Shown here: positions 37,162 to 47,059 of the stretch, in pieces
How the letters are laid out: every line of letters starts with the position of its first letter
How positions within the stretch are numbered: the first letter of the stretch is position 1
Position numbers and translations under genes: made by a program
Notes under the pieces: model-generated
What the model saw: only the letters and a program-made list of their open reading frames with translations
What the model was told of the DNA's origin: nothing
Databases searched by the model: none
Origin: JAWKOK01 sp963765875
GTDB taxonomy: Bacteria; Chloroflexota; Anaerolineae; Caldilineales; Caldilineaceae
DNA length: 64,000 nucleotides
NCBI GenBank assembly: GCA_963765875.1
Contig: CAVXYK010000026.1
Coordinates: 1-64,000 of the forward strand
Reading direction: 5' to 3'

Positions 37162-39424
37162 ATGAAAAAGCGTTTAGGCGTCTTAACCAGCGGGGGCGAT
37201 GCGCCCGGCATGAACCCGGCTGTGCGTGCAGTTGTCCGTGCTGCCCTCAACCGAGGTGCCGACGTTTTTGCGATATACGAAGGTTATCGAGGGATGATCG
37301 ATGGTGGAGAGAGCATCCGCCCTATGGATTGGGGATCGGTTGGCGGCATCCTTCACCGTGGCGGCACCGTCATCGGATCTGCCAGGTGCAAGGAATTCCG
37401 CACCAAAGAAGGCAGGTTGCTGGCGGTACGAAACCTGCTTATCCATGACATCGACAGCCTGATCGTCATCGGTGGCGACGGCAGTCTCACCGGAGCAAAC
37501 ATGCTGCGGCAAGAGTGGCAGGAGCATGTGGCCACATTGCTGGAGCGTGGCGAGATCACACCAGCACAGGCCGCTGAACATCCATTTCTGGCAATTGCCG
37601 GCATGGTCGGATCCATTGACAACGACATGTACGGCACCGACATGACCATCGGCGCTGACTCCGCTCTTCATCGAATCATCTATGCCGCGGACGCACTCTC
37701 CAGCACCGCAGGTAGCCACCAACGAACATTCATCATCGAAGTAATGGGACGCCATGCCGGTTATTTAGCGCTGACTGGAGCCATTGCAGCCGGAGCAGAC
37801 TTTGCCCTCATTCCAGAGAGTCCGCCCAATGTTGACGATCTGGGAAGGCAAGATGTGCGAAATCCTGGAGGCCGGTCTGGCCGAAGGACGCCGAGACAGC
37901 ATTATTATGATTGCCGAAGGCGCAATCGACCGCCAGGGCAACCCGATTTCAAGTGACTATGTACGGCAGGCGCTACAGGAGAGAATGGGTGAGGAAGCAC
38001 GCGTGACCGTGCTCGGCCATGTCCAGCGAGGCGGTTCACCTACTGCCTTCGACCGCATCCTGAGCACCCGCATGGGTGTTGAAGCCGTTGATGCTGCACT
38101 GGATGCAAAAGCAGACGACGAACCCGTACTTATTGGCATTATCCAGAATCGCATCACACGCCTGCCGCTCATGGCCTGCGTCGAGACCACTCAGTCCATC
38201 AACGCAGCCATTCAGTCCCTAGACTTCGACAAAGCCATGGAACTGCGGGGGCCATTTTTCCAGAGTTCCTTCCGCATTCTACGCACACTGGTTCGTGCCT
38301 TTCCCCACCCCCCCAAGCCCGGACAGAGGCAGTTGCGCATTGGCATCGTCAACGCTGGTGGACCTGCGCCCGGCATGAACGCGGCCGTGCGCGCAGCCGT
38401 ACGACTTTCATTGGATCAAGGCCACATTCCCGTCGGTATAAAACGGGGGTTCCGCGGTCTACGGGACGGTGAATTCGTCGAATATGGCTGGATGGATGTA
38501 GACGGATGGGCAGCCATCGGTGGTTCGGAACTTGGAACCAGTCGCAAGATCCCCAAGGCAAGCGACTATTACGCCATGGCGCGACAGCTTGAGGATCACA
38601 AGATCGATGCCATTCTGATGATCGGCGGCTGGGCGGGCTATGAAGCCGCTGGCAACATGCATGAGGAGCGCCACAGTTTCCCGGCCTTCAACATACCGAT
38701 CGTCTGCGTGCCCGCTACCATCAACAACAATCTGCCCGGCGCTGACTTCAGTATCGGCGCCGATACTGCCATCAACAGCATCACCGAAGTTGTCGATAAG
38801 ATCAAGCAATCAGCCGTCGCCTCCAACCGTTGCTTCGTCGTCGAGGTGATGGGGCGGTATTGCGGCTACCTGGCCTTGATGAGCGCCATCGCCACCGGTG
38901 CGGAACGCACCTACATTCATGAAGAAGGCGTCACCATCAATGATCTTCAGAAAGATATCGAATACCTGAATGACGGCTTCCGACACGGCAAACGCGTCGG
39001 CCTGATGATTCGCAATGAGGACGCCAACCAGCTGTATGACACCCAGTTTCTGGCCGCCCTTTTTGAAGAAGAAGGCGGCGACCTTTTCGACGTACGCATG
39101 GCCGTTCTGGGCCATCTACAACAAGGTGGCGATCCGACGCCCTACGACCGCATCCTGGCAACACAACTCACGTCGGAAGCCATCGACTATCTTGTTAACG
39201 AATGTGAAGAAAACGCGAACGAGCCCAACGCATCATGCATCGGAATGCTGGATGATGTCCTAACATTCACACCGCTCTATGAGATTCCACGGATCTTCGA
39301 TCAGGCGTTCCAGCGGCCAAAGGAACAATGGTGGATGAAGCTACGACCGCTGGCGCGAATGCTGTCGCAGCCCAACCAGGATTATGTTCTGGGTGCGATA
39401 GATAATAACGACATAGTTCAATGA
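37162..39424 (+). CDS. Two-domain ATP-dependent 6-phosphofructokinase, eukaryote-like (one frameshift)
   Basis: Phosphorylates fructose 6-phosphate in glycolysis. About 754 codons made of two tandem PFK domains, the architecture of animal and fungal PFK; bacterial PFKs are normally single domains of about 320-400. The N-terminal domain has the ATP site GGDGS (104-108) and the catalytic block GSIDND with Asp153, and Gly107 and Gly150 at the two positions that are Asp and Lys in PPi enzymes. The frame shifts near 37840. The C-terminal domain (from RIGIVNAGGPAPGMNAA) has lost catalysis: GGWAGYE in place of GGDGS and TINNN in place of TIDND, as in the regulatory half of eukaryotic PFK. AGGAGAGG precedes ATG 37162. 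The next gene is a PPi-type PFK. Confidence 0.9.
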
Positions 39425-39564
39425 CAATAGCGGATAGCAGCATCTGAATTCTGGTCGACGTTCAATGGTGATGATAAAATTGAATGTTGAAATGAAGTGC
39501 CGGCAATCGACAAAACAATGCTCAACCAAGTGCAATCGTTTTTTTCAATCAAAGGAGTCAAACA

Positions 39565-40731
39565 ATGAAAATTGGTATTCTGACAGGCGGCGGTGATGTC
39601 CCTGGCCTGAATCCGACAATCAAGGCTGCTGTCAATCGCGCCATCGAGGACGGACACGAGATCGTCGGTATTCGACGCGGTTGGGCCGGCCTGCTTGAGT
39701 TTGATCGCAATGATCCGGCCAGTGCAGAGAAATTTCTGTTGCCGTTGGACAAGCAAGTCGTTCGCACCATTGACCGCACCGGCGGCACCTTTCTGCACTC
39801 AAGCCGCACCAAGCCCAGCCATGTCAAGCCGTCGGCCGTGCCGGACTTCCTAAAGGATGCCGACCATCTGGACGCTGAAGCCTCTGATGAGCGCCTGCGC
39901 GATTTCACGCCTCATGTGCTTTCGAACCTGGAATACCTGGGCATCGATACGCTTATTCCAATTGGCGGCGATGACACCCTGAGCTACGGCGAACGCCTAC
40001 ACAGCGAAGGCTTCCCGGTGATTGCCATTCCCAAAACTATGGACAACGACGTATACGGCACGGACTACTGTATCGGCTTCAGCACGGCGGTCACCCGCAG
40101 CGTCCAGTTCATTCACCAACTGCGCACGAGCACCGGCTCCCACGAACGCATTGCAGTCGTTGAACTCTTCGGCCGCAACAGCGGTGAGACCAGCCTGATC
40201 AGTTCTTACCTGGCCGGCGTCGACCGTGCGCTGATCTCCGAAGTCCCGTTTGATGTCGAAAAACTTGCTGAGTTGGTGATGAAAGACAAAGATGCCAATC
40301 CCAGCAACTACGCCATGGTAACCATCAGTGAAGGCGCCCATATGATCGGCGGCCAGGTCGTCGAATATGGCGAAGCGGATGCCTATGGCCACCGCAAACT
40401 GGGCGGCATCGGCACCATCACCGGTGAGGCTCTAAAGCGCATCACCGGCCAGAACATCATCAACCAGCAAGTCTCGTATCTGATGCGCTCCGGCGCACCT
40501 GACGCCCTTGACCTGATGGTTGCCGTCAATTTCGCCAACATGGCAATGACGCTGATCAACAACAAGGCCAGCGGCCGCATGGTTGCACTGCGAGACGGCA
40601 CCTACACCCACATTCCCATGAGCACTGTCACCAGCGGTCTCAAGCGTGTCGACGTTGACGAACTCTACGATGCGGCCAACTACGTGCCCAAGGTTCGCCA
40701 CGTGCTCGGCAAACCCATGTTCCTGTACTAG
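39565..40731 (+). CDS. 6-phosphofructokinase, probably PPi-dependent type
   Basis: 388 residues, intact, AAAGGAG 10 nt before the ATG. The PFK fold is clear: GILTGGGDVPGLNP, then IPIGGDDTLSYG with Asp137 and IPKTMDND with Lys157 before the catalytic Asp160. Asp and Lys at these two positions are the established signature of pyrophosphate-dependent PFKs (equivalents of residues 104 and 124 in the bacterial enzyme), which run reversibly between fructose 6-phosphate and fructose 1,6-bisphosphate. A later GRNSGETSL replaces the MGR(H/C)xG block. It follows the two-domain PFK by 140 bp and precedes the aldolase, so it likely belongs to one glycolysis/gluconeogenesis unit. Confidence 0.9.
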   Translation: MKIGILTGGGDVPGLNPTIKAAVNRAIEDGHEIVGIRRGWAGLLEFDRNDPASAEKFLLPLDKQVVRTIDRTGGTFLHSSRTKPSHVKPSAVPDFLKDADHLDAEASDERLRDFTPHVLSNLEYLGIDTLIPIGGDDTLSYGERLHSEGFPVIAIPKTMDNDVYGTDYCIGFSTAVTRSVQFIHQLRTSTGSHERIAVVELFGRNSGETSLISSYLAGVDRALISEVPFDVEKLAELVMKDKDANPSNYAMVTISEGAHMIGGQVVEYGEADAYGHRKLGGIGTITGEALKRITGQNIINQQVSYLMRSGAPDALDLMVAVNFANMAMTLINNKASGRMVALRDGTYTHIPMSTVTSGLKRVDVDELYDAANYVPKVRHVLGKPMFLY

Positions 40732-40737
40732 AGAATT

Positions 40738-40823
40738 TGGGAGTAGGGAACGGTGATTGGGCAATCGGGATATGGATGCTAGACCCGGATCCCCGATTCC
40801 CCAATCACTAACCCCCATTCCCG
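40738..40823. repeat. Imperfect 33-bp inverted repeat before the aldolase gene
   Basis: The left arm (40738-40770, ending ggtgattgggcaatcggg) and the right arm (40790-40823, ccccgattccccaatcac...) are inverted with a few mismatches. It lies in the 134-bp gap between the PPi-PFK and the aldolase, 40 bp before the latter, and may lower read-through or be a dispersed repeat. Confidence 0.55.
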
Positions 40824-40865
40824 TCTGACTATTAAACGTTCGACTGAAAAAGGAGTATCTTCTAA

Positions 40866-42272
<1,407 letters not shown>

Positions 42273-42299
42273 GGTCACCACGGCAAATCTCTGAAAAGC

Positions 42300-42333
42300 A
42301 TGGCCCCGGCGCTTATGCGCCGGGGCCATTTTG
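42300..42333 (+). terminator. Rho-independent terminator of the glycolysis unit
   Basis: atggccccggcgc (42300-42312) pairs with gcgccggggccat (42317-42329) over a TTAT loop and is followed by a short T-run (TTTTG). It lies 27 nt after the aldolase stop and could also serve the convergent CotH gene, which ends at 42351. Confidence 0.85.
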
Positions 42334-42350
42334 ATCTAGACAAGCGTCGG

Positions 42351-44947
42351 TTATTGCCGAGCGATGATCGGCAGAAAAATCCGTGGCGACGCATCTTGGT
42401 CAGGACGCCAGTAGGAGATACGGTCGATGAGATCTCCGTTGCGATCTCTGAGCAGTAGGCTGCCAAACTGGTCTGCAAACACCTCACGATATCCACCCTG
42501 CACAAATCTGTTCGCATCAATATCCAGATCTGCAGCAAGACTCCGGAAAGCTGCAACATCCTTGGCGACGAAGAGATCCGAGTCTTCCGACAGCACTACG
42601 CCTGACTGAAACGTGAACTCAACATCACCACTTATCGTCCATCCTGAGATGTCGACAGCCTGCGGCGAATCATTGTGCAGCACAAAGTAGGCGCCGTCTG
42701 CCGCATCACCGATCTCAGGAAAAACCACCTCGCTGATACGAATGTCGACCGATGGGCTCTGTGCGGGAGGGATCAGGCCGCCTTCGACTGCATGGGTCCC
42801 GTAGAGGTAGACGCGACGCATCTCAATGTTTGCCGACTTCAGTAATTGAAGCGCCTCTGCCGACGAAGCCGACACACCCCAGCGCGCCTGATCCTGGGCG
42901 ACATCGGAAACCATCTGCATGGCCAATTCGTCAATGCGTGTCTCAAAATAACGCTGATCGATCGGTGTGTCGCTGGGCTGCAAGAGCTGATCCATCAGTG
43001 TGCGCAATCGACGCAAATACATCTCTTTGATCCGAGGTGTCGTCAACATGGCGTCAATCAGATGATTCCATGCTCGATAATCAGATTCCGTATAGACGGC
43101 GGGGTAGGCTTCAGTGCCATGCAGGGGGTGTGAGTTTTGCTCAGTTCCATCGCCCCAAAACGCGAGATCCTTATCCCAGGCAATTAGCATCCATTCCCCT
43201 GTTCCACGCGCGTATCTCGATAGAGGTAGTGATTCTTAATGACGTGATCCCAATCCTCAATAATCACATTGACAGCTAGATAATTGAGTACGGCAGGGAT
43301 ATTAACGTTATCAAAAAGAAAAGCCTCTCGACGTTGGGCAGGCAGTTGCAGACCATCAATCAATGCCTGAAGATCGCTGTCATCTTCGTCGGTACGTGTC
43401 TTCTTCTCGATGTAGGTTGTGTCGCTACCCAGATCATTTGAGCCATTTTTATAGAGGGCGCCCTCCCAATCCAGATCTTGTCGTTCGAAGTAGCTTCGCT
43501 CAGGCTGTTCGACAAATGTTAATAGCGCATGAAACTCACCATTGCGACGCACTTGAATCGGCAGGGCAATCGAGTACGGAGACCCGGCGTCTCGAAATGT
43601 CTCCCAGGCCAAGACCTGGCGTACGTAGCTGGGATCAAAGGGACTTGCGTTGAGGTTAAGTTCGTCGACCTGGTGTGAGGTTGGCAGCATCACGTGATAG
43701 CCATCGTTAAAGATGAACTTGAAGCTCTTTTTGTCCATCTGTTGCGTAGAGGAGCCGCGCGGAAGCACGGCAATATTGTCGTAGAGTTTCCCGCCGAAAA
43801 AGACGGTCGCCCGCGTCCCGCCAGCTGACTCGGCAGCCTCAACATCTATCAAAAACCAGTGAAGTATCGACAAGTTGCTGTATACACTCGGATCCTTGAC
43901 CATTGTACCCAAATACTCAGGGGAATGGAGCGCCGAAGGGTACGATGGCCAGCGTGTCATATTGCCGTCCGCGCCGTTCGCCATCACATAGTAACGAACC
44001 ATATCTCCAGTCGCATATGCCGAGAAAGGAATCTCTGTGTGGTATACCAAATACCCATCAGCATTGACAGTACCTCTCGTCATGGGCACTTCCACTTCGG
44101 GTCCGAACATGATTCGATAGAAGAGAGAGACCGAATCAACATTGGCTATGCCCGGCGCTACAGTGGCGGTAACAACCAGAGGCTCACCTGCCAATGGCTG
44201 TACGGGTTCGTGCGATATGCCCAACACCCTTGGTCCAAGATTTACAGGAATGTTGTTGTCTCCGGCGGGTGTAGACTGGGAGAAATATCGTGCGATACCA
44301 GCAGAATCTATACCATATGAGATATCCGGGTACTGGACCGGATAGGTCGGAGAGAAGTACGAAACGATCTCACCGTCTGGCCGAGCAATGGCCAGGAACT
44401 CACCATCTCGGCGTAGCCTGAAGTTTGTATGCAGTTCACGGCCAGCTTGCGCCCGATCCTTGTCGGAAGCAAAGACGATCAGGTACCCTTTTGAGGGAAT
44501 CACGACCGGCGGGAATCGCCAACGCTGCAAATTGCCGACCCGATCAGTCAGTATCCAGCCGTCCAAGTCTACATCCTGATCACCGGTGTTAAATAGCTCT
44601 ATCCAGTCTGAACGGTCGCCATCTTCATCACGCAATGAACTCTCATTGTCAGCCATGAATTCACTAATGATCACCTTGGAACTCATGGGCACTGCAGTCG
44701 GTATCATTGTGGGCATCGGTGTTGAGAAAGGGGCCAGTGTCGATGTAGCGAGCGGAACGGTTCCTCCGGTAACAACAGTGGGCACTGTTCCACTCGCCGA
44801 TTGCGCGTAGTTGCGTGCGCTCCCTATCGCTGCAGAACTGAAGTAGTGCAACCCAGCAATGACAAATAGAAGGAGTACAGATAGAGTCAACAGAAACCGA
44901 CGCCTGCGGGCGAGGTGCGTTGTAGTAGCTTGGTGTGAAGGTAGCAC
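42351..44947 (-). CDS. CotH kinase-family secreted protein with two lamin-tail domains (one frameshift)
   Basis: About 865 codons. An N-terminal signal anchor (about 17-41), a Thr/Pro/Val-rich linker, a first lamin-tail domain (about 92-190, KVIISEFMADNESSLRDEDGD then WIELFN), a beta-rich region, then the CotH kinase domain. The frame shifts near 43188, at KNHYLYRDTRVEQGNG; the other frame resumes with EWMLIAWDKDLAFWG, the CotH active-site block (usually WDxDxAFG). A second lamin-tail domain at the C-terminus (ISEVVFPEIG... WTISGDVEF) ends at 42351. CotH proteins are extracellular Ser/Thr kinases of surface or spore-coat proteins. The product should lie outside the membrane; its target is unknown. 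Confidence 0.83.
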
Positions 44948-45223
44948 TTGACATCTTCCAACTTGGTATTCAATACGGCCGGCAGAACCTATGCATTAAA
45001 TGACGTGTCAGAGAAAGAACAGTTACGGCGTTTTTTTGCAGAGAGACAAATTCAGGTTAGAGTATGGAGAGTACAGCTGCAATATTTACACATTTGAGAC
45101 CTCTGCGCAAGTCTTAAGGTATGTGTAAGGGACAGTCGTCGAATCCGCTGCAGTGGGCACTGAAATTGCTTTCAATGGCTTCCCACAATTTTCAAGTTCC
45201 CAATTCTATTTCACTCAATACAT

Positions 45224-46603
45224 ATGACGATAGGTTTGCAGATCATGAGATTTGAAGACTCAATCCACCACAATAATTACCAGTTCCGCCAACAGATCGT
45301 GACCGTGCTTGAGGCCGCCTTGGCAGCTGTCGACCCGACCACCTGTGTCACTGCTGCGCTAAGCATCCACGGTCAGACGATGGGGGTCGGCGACCGAAGG
45401 TACAGTCTTGATGACTTCCAACGCATCCTGGTCATTGGAGCGGGCAAAGCCGGTGCACCTATGGCATCGGCTATAGAAGAGGCGCTGGGCGACCGTGTCG
45501 ATGGGGGCCTGGTGGTTGTCAAGAGCGGCCACAGCGGGCCGACTCGCTACATTGAGGTTGTAGAAGCCAGCCACCCGGTGCCGGATGAGGCCTGTGTGTT
45601 GGCAGGCAACCGCATGCTCGAACTCGCCGGGCAAGCCGGCCCCAACGACATGGTGATCGCTTTGCTCTCCGGCGGCGGCTCAGCGTTGCTGGTGGCTCCT
45701 GCCGAGGGCATAACGCTGGCTGACATGCAGGAGATGACAGGTGCGATGCTGGCCTGCGGCGCCACCATCAACGAGATCAACTGCTTGCGAAAGCATTGCA
45801 GCGCGATTAAAGGCGGGCAGCTTGCACGCGCGGCCTATCCGGCGACGTTGATCTCGTTGGTGCTGAGCGACGTAGTCGGCAGCCCGCTGGACGTGATCGC
45901 CAGCGGCCCGACGGTCCCGGACAGCAGCACGTGGCAGGATGCTTGGGGCATCGTCGAAATGTACAACTTGTCCGAAAATCTGCCGGATCGCATCGTTGAC
46001 CGCTTACAAGCGGGGCTGGCAGGCGACATCGCCGACACACCCAAGCCGGACGATCCCGTCTTTGCCGACACCAACACGGTTGTGGTCGGCGACAATCTGG
46101 TGGCCGCATTGGCCGCAAGCAAGCAGGCCAGCGATCTCGGATTCAACACGCTGCTGCTTTCAACCTACATCGAAGGCGAAGCCGCGCAGGTCGCCAAATT
46201 GGCTGTCTCGCTGGCCAAGGAAGTGAAGGCCAGCAATCATCCGGTTGCCGCGCCCGCCTGCCTGATCTTGGGCGGCGAAACCACAGTTCAACTGGGCGAC
46301 AATCCTGGCCAAGGTGGACGCAATCAGGAATTGGCCCTGACCGCCGCTCTTGACATCGAAAATCTAGACGGCATCACCATCGTCTCGCTGGCGACTGACG
46401 GCACCGATGGACCAACCGACAGTGCCGGCGGTTTGGCCGACGGCGAGACGGTAGAGCGTGGGCGTGCTTTAGGTCTCGATGCAGCCGATCACCTAGACCG
46501 ACATGACGCCTATCCATTCTTGAAGGCGACGGATGACCTGCTGATCACTGGACCGACACAGACAAACGTCAATGACCTAATCTTCGTATTCGTGGAATCG
46601 TAA
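45224..46603 (+). CDS. Glycerate 2-kinase, MOFRL/GckA family
   Basis: Phosphorylates D-glycerate to 2-phosphoglycerate, which feeds lower glycolysis; this route also takes up carbon from hexuronate, tartrate or serine breakdown. 459 residues, intact. Family blocks: ILVIGAGKAGAPMA (about 73-86), VKSGHSGP, EASHPVPDE, LLSGGGSALL (about 149-158), NCLRKHCSAIKGG, SDVVGSPLDVIASGPT, and the C-terminal MOFRL part with GGETTVQL, GGRNQELAL and ATDGTDGPTDSAGG. The ATG at 45245 (MRFEDS) is an alternative start. A decayed copy of the first 45 codons lies at 60212-60345. A terminator follows at 46632. Confidence 0.93.
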   Translation: MTIGLQIMRFEDSIHHNNYQFRQQIVTVLEAALAAVDPTTCVTAALSIHGQTMGVGDRRYSLDDFQRILVIGAGKAGAPMASAIEEALGDRVDGGLVVVKSGHSGPTRYIEVVEASHPVPDEACVLAGNRMLELAGQAGPNDMVIALLSGGGSALLVAPAEGITLADMQEMTGAMLACGATINEINCLRKHCSAIKGGQLARAAYPATLISLVLSDVVGSPLDVIASGPTVPDSSTWQDAWGIVEMYNLSENLPDRIVDRLQAGLAGDIADTPKPDDPVFADTNTVVVGDNLVAALAASKQASDLGFNTLLLSTYIEGEAAQVAKLAVSLAKEVKASNHPVAAPACLILGGETTVQLGDNPGQGGRNQELALTAALDIENLDGITIVSLATDGTDGPTDSAGGLADGETVERGRALGLDAADHLDRHDAYPFLKATDDLLITGPTQTNVNDLIFVFVES

Positions 46604-46631
46604 CCCACGCCCCAACCCAGGAAACGTCGTC

Positions 46632-46655
46632 AAAAAGCGCCTGCGGGCGCTTTTT
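46632..46655 (+). terminator. Rho-independent terminator of glycerate kinase
   Basis: aaaaagcgcc (46632-46641) pairs with ggcgcttttt (46646-46655) over a 4-nt loop, and the right arm ends in five T. It lies 28 nt after the stop codon. Confidence 0.88.
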
Positions 46656-46820
46656 CAATTGGGGCCAAAGCATGCGATTCATGACGTCTCCCATCGAACG
46701 GTCGAATTTCTGGCGATCCTTTCTCAACAGAAGCAATAGGGACCACGTGTTTTTCCTTCTAACTGTAACTTACGAAATTATCAGTTCCCCCCAATATCCC
46801 TGGTGTTTCGTAAATTTCGA

Positions 46821-46857
46821 GACCAAACAAGACCAAATGAGACCAATTTCGAGACCC
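46821..46857. promoter_or_regulatory. GACCAA iterons at 10-bp spacing upstream of the subtilase
   Basis: gaccaaa starts at 46821 and 46831, gaccaat at 46841, and a partial gaccc at 46853. The array is framed by two copies of ttcgagacc (46817 and 46848). A period of 10-11 bp puts all copies on one face of the helix, as for operators bound by tandem wing-helix proteins. It is 200 bp upstream of the peptidase start. The remainder of 46656-47059 shows no gene. Confidence 0.45.
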
Positions 46858-47059
46858 ATGTTCACACTACTCTGGTGTAGTCTATCCATAGAATTTCAAA
46901 ACAGTGCGTCCGCCTCGCAACCTGTAAGTGAAGATCGTCGAACCACACAAACATTCACGAAGAAAGCCAACACCGGCGGCGTTTGTGGCAACCAGCAGCC
47001 CTTGATCCCGGAATATTGGCGAAGGGAATTTAAGTTTATCCAAAAACCTGGAGAACAGC

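Noticed and set aside
37780..37960. The PFK frame change considered as programmed ribosomal frameshifting
   Set aside because: No classic slippery heptamer with a downstream structure was seen, and many unrelated genes in the window show similar shifts. Sequencing error is simpler.
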